Assembly: GCA_013350335.1 (NCBI GenBank)
Contig: CM023536.1
Span: forward strand, 39,564,314-39,628,313
DNA: 64,000 nt
Direction: 5' to 3'
Source: Chimonanthus salicifolius
Taxonomy: Eukaryota > Streptophyta > Magnoliopsida > Laurales > Calycanthaceae
In this document: piece after piece, positions 21,055 to 32,714 of the stretch
How the letters are laid out: each line of letters begins with the position of its first letter
Numbering within the stretch: the first letter of the stretch is position 1
The notes under the pieces: generated by a model
Told to the model about the DNA's origin: nothing
The model's input: the letters and a program-made list of their open reading frames with translations, nothing else
Databases searched by the model: none
Made by a program: the position numbers and the translations under genes

Positions 21055-24000
21055 TGTAACAACCAGCCTTTTTTCCATTGATAAAATTAGAGTAAATGTT
21101 TTTTTTATAAAAAAAAGGACGGAGACGTCACGACGCGAGTCAAGTCCGAGTCCAAAGACCCGACACTTGACTGGCCTAACTAGGGTGTACATAATAACAT
21201 TTGCACACACCCTGATAATCCTGCGAAATTTAAGCATTTACAGCATTCATGAATAGCCTATCACATATCATAGCAAAATAAGGAATTCCCCAAAATAATT
21301 ATACATCAAGTCAAATACAATAAACTTAAATACATGAATCGAAATCATAAATATGAATTCCCCAAAAAGATTACATTCGTATAAAAAAGTACAATGTTCT
21401 CACATCTCCCACAACATCAAAATAATTTTAATTCCACAAGACTTCGTTCTTTGATCTCTATCTTATCCAGACTCAGCTAACGTTTAGTCCGATATCATCT
21501 ACATCTTCCAAAACCTGCATACAAAATTGGTGGGGGGAATTTATGGGCTTAATCAACTTGCCCAATAGGAATTCCAATCACATAGTATGCCTACGGTGTG
21601 CCATACTCATACTTTTATAAAAATCTCGATCATATCGCTCTTTCAAACTACAACATAATGTTATAAGTGTTTTGACATTTATAAACCATCTTTTCAAGTT
21701 ATACTCAACACTTTTCTCAAAGCTATGTATTATAGTACAAATCTCATACTTGACTCACAATAAAGATTCTACATTTGAAAACATATATACATATTTCTTT
21801 GCAAAGTACAATACTCATTCTAGTTTCATCTCATGGTTTCATTCTCAAAATACATTTTCAAACTTAATATCTTATGAGAGGTTCATCTATCATCTGTCCT
21901 TTCCCAAAATATCCTACATAACTCATATATCATTTATGAAAATATCACATTAAAAATGCATTCTTAAAAGCATTCTTGAAAACCGTTCCCTTCTCATTGT
22001 TTCCAATACCGTATTCAATTCATATGAATGATCATCAATATATAACATGTCATGCCATGGATGCCATGATATATGCATACCATTATCATGCCCCATGCAA
22101 GATACCTCAATATCTCATTTGAAACCACGAGGCATTTCCCATCCCGTATACACATTTAACATGTTCCTGGGGGAATCTTAATACACAATATTACAGAACC
22201 ACCGGTGTAACATCATTTCTTTCAATCAATCACGCGCAAGTATGACATCAAGGTCTGCGCAGGTCCATTCAACACCTTGATTTGCTAAATCATAAAACGA
22301 CACTAAAGTCCGTCCAGGCATTCGGCACTTTGGTTCGTTACTAACCCCATAACAGTAGATCATGACCTTAAGGTGCATTTATTCTCATTTCATGCATTTC
22401 CCATCCCATGCTTCATGCATGAGGAATATGAATGCATTTGATGTCCATGATCCATGTTATGTGTTCTCGACTATTCTCTTCATCGTACAGATACTCTTTT
22501 TATCATAAGTGCCTTATATATTCCAAATACATCGACTTTATTCATGATTATGATATAGATGTTTTATACATAATTTTCAAATCTCAAAGTAGTATAAAAC
22601 TCCATATAAATGGAATCTACCATTTTCTCATACAATATCATATTCAAAGTATCTCAAAACATCTTATTTTCATGTGATATAAAATCATTTGAAATGCTGC
22701 TTTCATAATCATATTCTTTGGCACTTATAAGGTCATAATTCATAAATCAAAATATACGATTTTCAAAGGAAATCAATTCATCATTTCTTTTCTTGTTTAT
22801 TAACAAAATAAACATAAGTTCACATCCAATTGCATTTCAACGAAGTAGGAAAACCTACCTGATCCTAACCGATCAATGAATGAAGGTAATCCATGGACTA
22901 GCTCATTCGATTCCGGGTTTACTCTTTGACCATCCGTTCATCGTTCATGCATAGGAAACATAACCTACATATTATTAGTATTTCTTTCTAATTGTTCTTA
23001 ATTCTCTAATCTTTATATTTCGTTTCTCCACCTCTAACGTCTCATTAAGCCTCATAGGTCCATTGGTGAAGGCTAATATAGCCTAGGTGATCCCATAAAA
23101 CATTTGGGGTCCATTTAAATCAATTACACAAAATTGACCATTTCTCTACTCGACACATCGACCAAAGTCGATGTATCCTGAAATATTGAACCGACCCATC
23201 GACTTTAGTCAATGTGTCCAGTTTCTGGACTTCTGTTCAGGCACCTATTTTCTTCCCTTCTTTCTAGGGTTTGTACATAGCATTTGGCCTATCTCTTTTA
23301 CTGGATTTAATGATGAAATATTCTCTTTCATTTACTTCATTCATTCATCAGAAGGACGCCCTGAAACAACTAATGTGTCTCCTGGAAATAGCCTACCCGT
23401 CAATCAGTCCATTCTTAGAAGTCTTTACAAAATTGATATTTTCTCTAGTATACATATTGACCCCAGTCGATACATACACCAGGATATACATCGACACAAG
23501 TCGATACATATTCCTAGGTAAAATCTGAAAATCAACATTTCAGTCATCTTCTCCACTTCTATTCTGAGACATACATATTGACTTTGACCAAAGTCGATAT
23601 GTACTCCTGAGATTTCTGCAACTCCCTTATTTCGGGTTGCATGTTTCTCTACTTTGTTTCATCCTCTTCTAATCTCATTTAAAGGTCCTATTACACATTT
23701 TAGTGTGATTATCTTACTCTAAATCATTGTGAACATTATAGATACCACATACCTTGGGGAATCCTTGCGGATTTCGATGACCAAAAGGGCTTTGAGCTTA
23801 AGCTTGGTGTTTTCCTCTTTCTTTCTTCCTTGCTCGATTCTTGCTTGGTATCTCCTTCCTTTATTTCTTTTCTTCCCTTTCCCTTCGTTTTCTCTTTTCT
23901 TCTATCTTCCTATCTTGATATCCCTAGAGTCTTAATTGAGTCCTTGAAAATGGAAAAAGCATTGTGAATGCCCATGCATGGAAAAGTGGAAGGTTTGGAC

Positions 24001-24596
24001 GGTGGTAGACAGAGCGTCTGCTGAAGACGTTCGGGTTACTCGACACATCGACACAGTTGATAGGTACATTTTCTGGATAATACCATGTATCGACCGAATA
24101 CGATATGTCTCATCCAAAAATGCAATCTTTGGGTCCTCTATCACACAAATCGACCAACTCGATATGTACACTTCTCGATACATCGACATATGTCGGGGAT
24201 TCATTCCTGCTCCTCGGTCAACACACCAGACACGTGGAGGCCATCCATTGGTCCTCCAGAATGGTGGTAGGTGTGGTATCTCAGACATTGAGCAGCGGGA
24301 TATTTCTCGATACATGTCTATGGGTCGATACATACCAATAATTATAAATCGACAGAGCTCAACACATCCTTCTGGAAAACTTAGTAACAAGGTCTGTTTG
24401 TCGACACATGTCCCAAAGTCGATACATACTACATGTCGACATATCGACCAGGTCGATATGTCCTTCTGGAAATCTTCAGTTCCTTCCATTTCTTTCTTCT
24501 CATTTCTTTTCTCACTTGGTTCAATACCCATCTCCAATCCATCATTAAAGAGGGGATTTATATTAATTCACCGGTTTAAGATTTCGGGGTGTTACA
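21055..24596 (-). mobile_element. probable long solo LTR (gypsy, Tekay/Del-like)
   Basis: On minus it starts TGTAACACCCCGAAAT (complement of 24581-24596), the usual start of long Tekay/Del LTRs in plants, and ends GGTTGTTACA at 21055. The flanks match in four of five bases. The 3.5 kb holds no domain. 23150-24480 is filled with diverged CGACACATCGAC / GTCGATATGT motifs in both orientations. Frames such as the 236-codon one at 23978-24688 are kept open by these motifs. With no partner LTR nearby, a solo LTR left by recombination is the simplest reading. Confidence 0.55.
23150..24460. repeat. dispersed CGATATGT palindromic motifs
   Basis: About a dozen diverged copies of (A)CATATCGAC(C) and its complement GTCGATATGT at irregular spacing, often as facing pairs (for example near 24038-24068, 24088-24115 and 24430-24460). 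They form short hairpins within the LTR. Confidence 0.65.
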
Positions 24597-24669
24597 TGAT
24601 TGGTGCTAAGGTGACAATATATAAGAGCATGAGCTCTCCCCTAAAAAAGAGTTTGGCCCTAGTTTGGTG

Positions 24670-24915
24670 CAAACAACGATGCAAATGACCAATATGTGTC
24701 ATTTGGGCCCACACAGATTTTCTTATGACCAAGGTGTCCAAGTCTCATAGAGTACCGGACTAATCCTCGAGGCATGTACAAGCCTCTTGACTCACATACA
24801 CCGAGAAACTCTACAGGGAGTGACCCTTGGGGTAGAGTGAGAATTGAACTCAGGACTCCCACTTCCTGAGGTGGGTTCCTGGCCATCACTCTAACCCCTT
24901 TGAGTTGGCCCACAC
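24670..24915 (-). mobile_element. tRNA-derived SINE-like element
   Basis: On minus it reads 'AACTCAAAGGGGTTAGAGTGATGG' then 'GTCCTGAGTTCAATTCTCACTCT', where GAGTTCAATTC resembles an RNA polymerase III B box. The ~130 bases that follow reappear in diverged form at 37460-37580 ('GTTCAATTCTCACTCT', 'GATTAGTC(C)GG', 'GACTTG(G/A)ACACCTTG(G/A)TCATAA'). The shared tail in two places argues for a SINE family. Confidence 0.5.
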
Positions 24916-26058
24916 TGGATGAGTGTGTTTGAAATTTCTTAGCTTCTATATGGTGCTTCTAAAATTTCATCTTGATGATAAGAGAAGCTACAGTTTTAAG
25001 GCATTTAAAATTTCATTTTTATCTAATAGTGGAAATTCACCAGATTACATTATTGGGCTTTAAAAGTCAAATTGGATACGATGCAATTCACACGGAATGG
25101 ATAGGTGAGGAGGAAATTGGATCCATTACGTTAATCATGTCCTCCAAAAACCAAAGTTTGTTTGAAAGTATATAAATTATTTAAAAGAGATCTCGAATGT
25201 TGAGCCCTCTAATGACCAGTCATATCATTCACACTCACCTACCTAGTGTGAATTTATATCCTAAATTGATACCTATTCATCTCTTATACATTGTTGCATT
25301 TTCAAGCCATAACAATTATAAGTCTAAGCAATACAATGTGCTTGGATGTTTGTATCCAATATGGGATCCATTTATTGGTGAATCTAAATTACTCAATATG
25401 TTGTTTTCCTTCATAGGTTTTGATCTAACCTTGATTGATTTTATTTTTTGACCAATTTCTAATATACATATTTATTCTATGATTTATTTTTATCTTAAAA
25501 ATCAAAGGCTAGGATGATTCAATGAATCTCAATTTTGAGAATACGATACTTCCATTGATAATAATTTATCCATCCACTTATTTTTTATCAATATAATATG
25601 ACCTGGGAGATCAACAAAGCGTTTCAACCCAAGCATCTATCAAAATGCCCATACATGTATATATGGGAACTTTTTAGTACTTCTATAAGTTATCACATCA
25701 ATTTGTACTCTATAAGTTATGTCCATATATCTTATTAGGCTCAATGGAGTATGATCATCAGAAATGTACTCTTGTTAGAATAGTATATATAGTCATTTTG
25801 TGAGAAAGATTCTTTTTTTGTATACTTTTATAATTTATCACATTCTTAATTGAATTCCAAAAAGAAAAGTCATGTGATGAGAAAAATGAAAAATATTGCA
25901 ATTATATATATATATATATATATATATGGTTTTTCTACCCTACAAAATTTGTTACGGTGAGAAATTGTGAAATCATATGTTCTCTAAAATGAAAAATTCT
26001 ATGTGCATCCTAATATCTTTTTTCCAAATTCCCTTCACATCCCTTTAAAATACCATTT
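24916..26058. other. no gene supported; TA microsatellite
   Basis: AT-rich with no coding signal. A (TA)n tract lies at about 25903-25927. Confidence 0.4.
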
Positions 26059-26063
26059 GTATC
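26059..26063 (+). repeat. TSD left (GTATC)
   Basis: GTATC, repeated exactly at 28215-28219. Confidence 0.8.
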
Positions 26064-26239
26064 TGTTGGAATAATTAGAGTTATTATCTAATTACGATTT
26101 CTAGTGTGGGTTTACCTCTAATTAAGAGGTGTATTTGATTTATGATTAGAGTGTCATAGCCCTGGGGATCGGCTAGAGACTATAAATATATTTAATAGCA
26201 TAGGGATTTAATATATACACAAGTTATTATTTTTTTACA
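26064..26239 (+). repeat. 5' LTR (176 bp)
   Basis: Starts TGTTGGAATAATTAGAG, ends TTTTTTACA and contains ACTATAAATATA (TATA-like). Matches 28021-28214 closely apart from an ~18-base indel ('CATAAAGTTTGAATTTGA' region present only in the 3' copy). Confidence 0.85.
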
Positions 26240-26362
26240 TGCTATCAGCCAAAATTCATTCCTGAGTGCAGCTACAATAAGCATGTCTCTTCTTCTCTCC
26301 CTCTGCGGGATACATCGGCAGAGGGAGGGAGGGACATTCGATCGAGACTTTGCCTTTCTAAC

Positions 26363-26731
26363 TTGTTTCGAAATGAAACCACAAGCCACAAACCCTCTGC
26401 AGTTCTTCCAGGTCCTCTGAGAGAGAGAGAGAGAGAGGCACATTCAAGAGCTGAGTCTAGTGGAAATCTCGTGTCCTCCACACGTCTTTCAGCCACCGAT
26501 TTTCTGACCGTTCTGAGCTCTGCCTCCTCCCATTTCCAGGAAAACTGCCTTGCTAGATATGGAGATTTTCTTCAGGGTATAAATGAGGAATCATCAGATG
26601 ATCGGTTGTTTGGTTATCAGGACATTCAAAGATGCCCTTTTCTGAGGAACATCAATGAACCAACTCACTTTTCATTCTCATCCGTCCATTTTCCTGTGCC
26701 TGTACGGGGAGCCAAAGGCCCGATTTTTTAA
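26363..26731 (+). CDS. coding-like fragment of unknown origin in the LTR element
   Basis: A frame of 122 codons with an uninterrupted, natural-looking composition, including 'ENCLARYGDFLQGINEE', 'QRCPFLRNINEPTHFSF' and 'VHFPVPVRGAKGPIF' near the end. I do not recognise the family. The frame stops exactly where the kinase-like fragment begins in another frame, so it reads as a second captured host exon or exon group fused to the kinase piece. A (GA)n run at about 26419-26437 lies in its 5' part. Confidence 0.4.
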   Translation: MFRNETTSHKPSAVLPGPLREREREAHSRAESSGNLVSSTRLSATDFLTVLSSASSHFQENCLARYGDFLQGINEESSDDRLFGYQDIQRCPFLRNINEPTHFSFSSVHFPVPVRGAKGPIF

Positions 26732-27220
26732 GATGGCCCCAGAAACCTTCTTCAGTCCCTGCAACAGATTCTAAAGTAGATCCACCTGATGTTGCTATTG
26801 TACTTCCCATGGATGGATTCAATCTTTACCGTTCTCAGTTGGATGCAATGGAGAACCCCCAGGAAGCACATGCAAGAAGAGGAGCCCCATGGAGATTTGA
26901 TCCAGATCTGCTACTAAGATGTCTTAATACTCTTAGAAAAGAGGGATCTGTTTATTTGCCATCATTTGACCATGGTGTTGGAGATCCATTAGAAGATGAC
27001 ATTTTTGTGAGTCTCCAGCACAAAGTAGTGATAGGAGAAGGGAATTACTTGTTCCTAGAAGAAGGGACATGGAAGGATATTTGTTCTATGTTTGATGCTA
27101 AATGGTTTCTTGAAGTGGACGTCAACACTGCAATGCAAGGCCTTCTAAAAATGCACATTGCAACTGGAAAAACATCAGATTGAGTACAATGACCGACAAT
27201 ATGCGGAGCTTATCATCGTC
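26728..27220 (+). pseudogene. captured uridine-kinase-like P-loop kinase fragment
   Basis: In one frame from 26734 ('WPQKPSSVPATDSK') through 'DPPDVAIVLPMDGFNLYRSQ' (M at 26809), 'EAHARRGAPWRFDPDLL', 'PSFDHGVGDPLEDDIFVS' and 'HKVVIGEGNYLFLEEGTW' to a stop at 27181. A short piece 'IEYNDRQYAELII' follows in another frame from ~27179. The pattern matches the middle and C-terminal parts of plant uridine kinase/phosphoribulokinase-type nucleotide kinases (the group with 'MDGFHLYRSQLDAM' and 'ARRGAPWTFDP'). The P-loop half is absent. Coding runs without introns, as expected of a reverse-transcribed copy. A small deletion and frame change near 27176 break it. Confidence 0.75.
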
Positions 27221-27454
27221 ACCAATCATGCTACAAATCTGTTTTGTTGTTTCTTCTTATCACGATTTACCAGATATGTATCAAGAAGAAGGGGGAGAGT
27301 TGAAGAAAGGGACACAAATTGCATTTCTCTTCCTACTTTGTTGAAGCCTCGTTCGAGCATGCCTTGTTTTATCATTACTCTAAAATGAGACGGCATGTTT
27401 TAGACACATGTCCATTTGTTGTGGAATTCATCCACTCTTTTTATTTGGAGGACT

Positions 27455-27660
27455 CTGATTCGTCCCCATTGTTTGCTAGCCTTTCATGGCTACAACCTTT
27501 ATTTGCTGGCCTTTTATAGTTATAACCTTATTTGCTGGTCTTTATGACTTCAGCCATTGTTTGCTAGCCTTTTATGGCTACAGACTTATTTGCTGGTCTT
27601 TATAACTTCAACCTTTTTCATGGCTTTTCCGATCTGATTGATCGATGTGATGGCTTCAGC
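27455..27660 (+). repeat. degenerate tandem repeat
   Basis: Units of about 24-28 bases resembling TTTGCTGGCCTTTTATGGCTACAACC, four to six diverged copies. No coding role seen. Confidence 0.6.
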
Positions 27661-27819
27661 CTTATTTTAGGCATTTATTATGCCCTTGATTTTTCAGGCC
27701 ATTTGTCTCATGACTTTATCGCATATTGCGATTGTTTTCGTCGAACAATTGTCTTACGGCTACTCTTATCGTCCGAGCCTCTGTCTCTATCTCAGGCCGC
27801 CATCGGTGTTCACCGTCTG

Positions 27820-28010
27820 TCATTTTGCAGCCAATCAACACTGCCACAGAAACACATATTTGCAGCCACTAAACTGTTGCAACTTCAACAAGTTTTGCAG
27901 CCAATCAGTGTGCTACTTCAACAAATCTTCGTGGCCAGTCAATGTGCCACTTTTGTAATTCACCTGCCGTTTCTTCACTTTCTAAGCTTCGTGTTCATCC
28001 ACGCTTCAAC
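27820..28010 (+). repeat. degenerate 'GCAGCCAATCAGTGTGC' repeats
   Basis: Several diverged copies of GCAGCCAATCA(G/A)(T/C)(G/A), followed by 'AAGCTTCGTGTTC' and 'GCTTCAACTTGCAGGG' just before the 3' LTR. The same arrangement appears on minus at 42000-42370, which marks a related element there. Confidence 0.6.
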
Positions 28011-28020
28011 TTGCAGGGAG

Positions 28021-28214
28021 TGTTTTGGAATAATTAGAGTTATTATCTAATTAGGATTCTCAGTTTGGGTTTACCTCTAATTAAGATGTGTATTTGATTT
28101 ATGATTAGCATAAAGTTTGAATTTGAGTGTCATAGCCCTAGAGTCGGCTAGAGACTATAAATATATGTAATAGCATAGGAATTTAATATATACACAAGTT
28201 ATTATTTTTCTACA
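28021..28214 (+). repeat. 3' LTR (194 bp)
   Basis: Starts TGTTTTGGAATAATTAGAG, ends TTTTTCTACA, followed by the GTATC duplication. Confidence 0.85.
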
Positions 28215-28219
28215 GTATC
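28215..28219 (+). repeat. TSD right (GTATC)
   Basis: Exact copy of 26059-26063. Confidence 0.8.
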
Positions 28220-28990
28220 GTTATATCCATATTTCCTTCTTCACAAGCGAATTACGACATCAGAAAGCAAAACCTAGACCAAAAAAGATGGATGATACTC
28301 TTCCATTCTTTTTGTTGTAGCTCAACCTTAGATCTTTTCTTCATCTGTTTCGACTTCCTCTTTGCTTTCCATGTCACCAAATCTTTTCTACCTTGATTGA
28401 GTTCGATCTAGAAATTTCAAATTGCATAATCACAATCATCTCAAAATCTACAGTCATGATGATTTTCAAAAAGTTCAATCGAACTTAAAATAGTTTCAAG
28501 GTGACAGTAGTCTTCGAAAGTGCACCTTAATTGCCCTTAAACCTTAGTTTAAGCCCAAACTCTTTTTGCACATAGCCTTTTCAATTAGTTTTGGTAGAAT
28601 TTTTTAATAGCTAGTTAAGATTATAGTAAGAATGAATCAAATGTTAGTAATACTTAAAAAATAATTCTAAGCTTTTGACAATCTCCATAATATGCTTGAA
28701 AGCTTAGTTTCCAATATATATGTGTTTTTTAATGATTATTATTGTAGTTTGCTAATATTGATTAATAAAAGCTTAAATTTATAAATCTACACATATTTTG
28801 AAGCATGTAAATAAGTGTGTCTAGCAAAAGTTAACTCAGCATTTAAATATGTACTTTACATTTTAAGCTGTAGAACCCCTTGTTGCTTTGATTACACTTT
28901 GCGCTCTAACTACTATTTAAAAGTAAAGAATTCACAAATCTCCTTGGAAACCCATTTTCCTCACTTTTAGAAATAGGTTTTACCCATCCT
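28220..28990. other. no feature seen
   Basis: AT-rich, no open frame of note and no clear repeat. Confidence 0.4.
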
Positions 28991-28998
28991 ACTAATGC

Positions 28999-30433
28999 CA
29001 GGGCCGGAGCACAAGTTGAGGTGTAAGGCAAAAACTCTAAATGGGCCTTCTTGATATTTAATATTATTATAAGTAATATTTAATTAAAATTTTAATTATA
29101 TAATATCAAATTTATTTAAAATCTATTTTTTCTTGCTTTTAGAGCTACAAAATTACTAATTAAATTTTATATTCAAGTTTTGCTAAAATATCATTTTCAA
29201 TTGATAATATGTCTGATTCACTTAATCTTTCTTGTGACATTGTTGATCGTAGGTGCGTTTATAATCAATTTTAGTTTTGAAAAACTTCTTAACACCGTAT
29301 GTTATATTTCGAATTATATAATTAAATTTTATTGGGGATTTCAATAATTTTAAAGACCCTATTTTTGTGAGTTATATACACAAGGACAAAAAGGGAGTGG
29401 GAGAGAGAAACCGTCTCTCCCAATGTTATCAAAACCAAACCGTGACACGAACCGTCTCGATGGAAGGTTGGGTTAAATAAGGTTCAATCGTGGTCAAACT
29501 CGTGTCATAAATATTATATTATAAATAATATTAAATTATTAATTAATATTTAATTGATGAGTTAGAAATAAAATTTTAAGCAAAAAATATTTTTTTTGAA
29601 AAATCAAAGGATGAATTTTACTAGTAAAATCAAGTGACTAAAATTGAATTTTAGTTTCAAATTTTGATCTACACAGTTCAAAAAAATTGTACAATATTTT
29701 TATTTTATATACTAGCATGAGAGAGTGAGTTAAAACTTTACAATCCATTGTATAATAGAATTATTTTCTAGTTTTAATATTTTTTATGAAATTCTAATGT
29801 TTTACAATAATACGATAACATTACCTTTAAATTCATCAAATCTTATCTTCAAAACCCTTTTTTAAATTTTTTATAAAAAATTATCTATAATATTAATATG
29901 AAAAAAGACAGATTAAATATTTTAAATTCAATTAATTAAATATTAAATTTCTTATTCTTATTTAACCTATTTAACAAACTTTTTGTAAATATAATTGAAT
30001 TTAAAAACGCTTGTGTGAGTTAGAAATTGATTAAGTGTTTCCTCTAATTTCTCTAAGTTTCTAGTAAGGCTCACTTGTTTATATAGTGCTCACGTGTATT
30101 TGTAAGAAACCCTAAAAATATGTACATGGCGAAGTGGAAAATGGAAAGTGAAAAGTGCTGCCGAGTACAAAGAAAATAAGAAAGAAAAGAGATTAGAGAA
30201 GAGGTAACTGTGATTTTTTCCATCTTCTTCACCCAAATCCTCTCTCAATGGCAAAATCACACTCTCATCTTTCCTATCCCTTCCCTTGTTACTTCCCTAT
30301 TCCTTCCCTTATTATCCAAAATTTAAGACCTTCCTAAATGGGACTAAAGCCATGGAGTTGGGAGAAATCTCAGCCATTTTAATCGGGGGCCTAAGGTGGT
30401 CACGTAACTCACCTTAGGGTTGAGCCGGCCCTG
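28999..30433. mobile_element. non-autonomous hAT-like element (1.4 kb)
   Basis: Ends CAGGGCCGG (28999-29007) and CCGGCCCTG (30425-30433), an inverted pair typical of plant hAT elements. The adjacent 8-mers ACTAATGC and ACTCGTGT match at five of eight positions, a decayed 8-bp TSD. The interior is AT-rich with no transposase. Confidence 0.55.
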
Positions 30434-30441
30434 ACTCGTGT

Positions 30442-32431
30442 TTAAAGTCTCCAACTTATTACAACAGAAGATGCGTGTTGTCCTCTGCTCATGCCCGAAA
30501 AATGGGGTAGTTGAAGTAAGTTGCTCTTTAAATGGTGGAGGATTTGTTTTGGGGGATTGAAAAATGAACCAAGAGATAGGAATATAGGTCTCAAACAGTT
30601 TAAAAAGTATAGAGAAAAAGAAGGATTAAAGGAGACAGAGGAGATCAGAAGAATAAGAAGTCGACAGAAAAGTTTAGAAGAGGGGGTGACGACGATGAAC
30701 TCACCGTGGCACATTCCTTCTCCTAAGAAGGAATGCAATTGTTATTTGGAAGAATTAGAAGTCATATATATATATAACACTTCACGAGTTGGGGTAGTTT
30801 GATAGTATTCTTATGCTAGAATTTTGATTAAGCCTTTGTCATCCTCTGTATTTTCATTTTCTTAATTGGAGGATTGTCAATTTCAACCATCTCATGATCG
30901 TTTGGTGGATCATAAAATTCAAATCGTTCTTGATTACATTCCCACTACCCCTTTTTTTTCTACAATCTATAATAATAAGTTAATAACTAGCATTACGGTC
31001 ACGTTTGAAACACGGGTCTGTTAGAAAATATTAAAATGAAAATAAGTACTAAATAACAAATTAATGATAAATATAAAGATTCATAAATCAACTTTAACAT
31101 TTTTTAATATTGATTGGATATTTGAAATTAATTTAGGCTATATATCTTTGGTGGGGATTAGTAAAAAATCAAAAGCATAGTGAGTGGGCAAAATTTGATC
31201 ACCGTCTAATAATTTAAGCATTGTGAATTTGAACTTAAAGATTTAAAAGCTATAAATCTATTGATTTTTCATTATCTATCTTACAAAATTATAATGATTA
31301 ATCCAAAATGTTTCTCTTAAATCCTCTTATCTATATAGTCATTTATCGGTTCCACCAAATATGTGAGGTCCGTTCTTGACAAATAATTACGTTTTTTTAG
31401 AGAAAATCATTGTCCAAAAGGTTGCCAACCAAAACATAAAAATAATAAAAATTCAATACTCTTAAAAAATGACTTCACTAATCTAAGGTATTCTCTTCAA
31501 CTTATTACTCATGTGTATGACAATAGACTCATCAAATTGGTCAAAGCAAACCTCAATTATAACGCAAAAAGTAAAAAAAAAAACGACATTGAAGTCAGTT
31601 TAACAGATAATAAAAGCAAAGAACTAAAAGACAAATGCCAAAGGAACAAAAATTATTTTTCATAAAGTGGTATTTGGTGGGACTTGGAAGTTTGAAGTTT
31701 GAAGCTTATCATACTTACATGCAGACTTATAAAGTACCTTAAAATTGAAAATTAAGATCAAGTTTCTGTTTCAGTCATTAGATATAGATCCACCAAAATA
31801 GTTATATGTATTTATTTTCGACTTTTTGACATCTCTATTTTTTTATGATTGAATTTCTAATCATGCTTTTCAAAGAAAAATCAAATGGCATGTGAATTAT
31901 TTTTACTTCGTATTTTTGCTGTATGGCAATTTTGCTAAATATACTTGAGTGCAGGGGGTTCAAATCTCAGTATCGACTGAGATATCAGTATAATTTTTCA
32001 AATTTTATATTCACATTAAAAACATTTCCATCGAACCTATCAAAATGGTTCAAAATAAGCCTAATTACAGTACAAATTTAAAATAAAGAGGATTATAGTA
32101 AGTTGGTATAATTCCAATTACCAAACAGAGATGTCTAAACATGCTTGGACATTTTTGTGCCAGGCACAAGGGCCATGAGGCCCACTTCATGGTAAAATAC
32201 AAACTGTTGAGATTGTTATTTTATCTTCTGGATTTAGAATTTATCCATTCAATACATTTTTAAGGATTTTTCATGATTGAAAAAATTATTTATTTAATAG
32301 CTTATTTAAAAAACTTAAAACAATGAAATTAAATAAATCTCAATTTTTTTTGTAGTTTGTTAGTTTAAAAAATCTCATTTTTTTATAGTTTGATAGCTTT
32401 TTTCCTGTTATCGATAAAAAATAGTTTTTTA
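30442..32431. other. no gene supported
   Basis: AT-rich. The overlapping opposite-strand frames at 30442-30802 lack any recognisable domain. No TSD-bounded element found by eye. Confidence 0.35.
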
Positions 32432-32439
32432 GTTTTGAT
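32432..32439 (+). repeat. TSD left (GTTTTGAT)
   Basis: Eight bases repeated exactly at 32707-32714. Confidence 0.8.
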
Positions 32440-32706
32440 CAGGGGTTGAAATATCGGCCGATACGTATCATATCGGCCGATATATATCGGTTTTGAATAT
32501 GTGAATATCGGCCGATATGTATCGTATCGGCCGATATTCACAATATCGGCCTTGATATCGGCCGTATTATATCGGTCCGATATCAAAATATCGGCCGATA
32601 TTTAAAAAAACAAGGAAGAAAGAGAAAAATATCGGCCGATAACGATATATCGGTCGACATATCGTATCAGCCGATATATCGGCCGATACCGATTTTTAAA
32701 CCCCTG
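32440..32706. mobile_element. hAT MITE made of ATCGGCCGAT palindromes
   Basis: 267 bp with ends CAGGGGTTGAAAT and the inverted AAACCCCTG, flanked by a perfect 8-bp TSD, which together define hAT. Almost the whole interior is about ten exact or diverged copies of the palindrome ATCGGCCGAT joined by short ATAT or GTATC linkers, so the single strand can fold many ways. No coding capacity. Confidence 0.85.
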
Positions 32707-32714
32707 GTTTTGAT
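32707..32714 (+). repeat. TSD right (GTTTTGAT)
   Basis: Exact copy of 32432-32439. Confidence 0.8.

Larger units (their letters stand above)
26064..28214 (+). mobile_element. small LTR retrotransposon carrying captured gene fragments
   Basis: A 2151-bp element with a perfect 5-bp TSD, LTRs of 176 and 194 bp, a primer-site-like TGCTATCAGCC (26240-26250, compare the tRNA-Met type TGGTATCAGAGC) and a short purine-rich stretch GCAGGGAG before the 3' LTR. It encodes no gag or pol domain that I can see. Instead the interior has, in order: an open frame of unknown origin (26363-26731), a host uridine-kinase-like fragment (26728-27220), and repeat-rich non-coding sequence. It must have been mobilised in trans, probably by a copia element. 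Confidence 0.85.

Noticed and set aside
23978..24688. 236-codon plus frame and opposite 201-codon frame
   Set aside because: Kept open by the repeated CGACACATCGAC / GTCGATATGT motifs inside a probable LTR; no domain.
26720..27220. Functional host uridine kinase gene
   Set aside because: Lacks the P-loop half, has a frame break near 27176 and lies between LTRs with a TSD.
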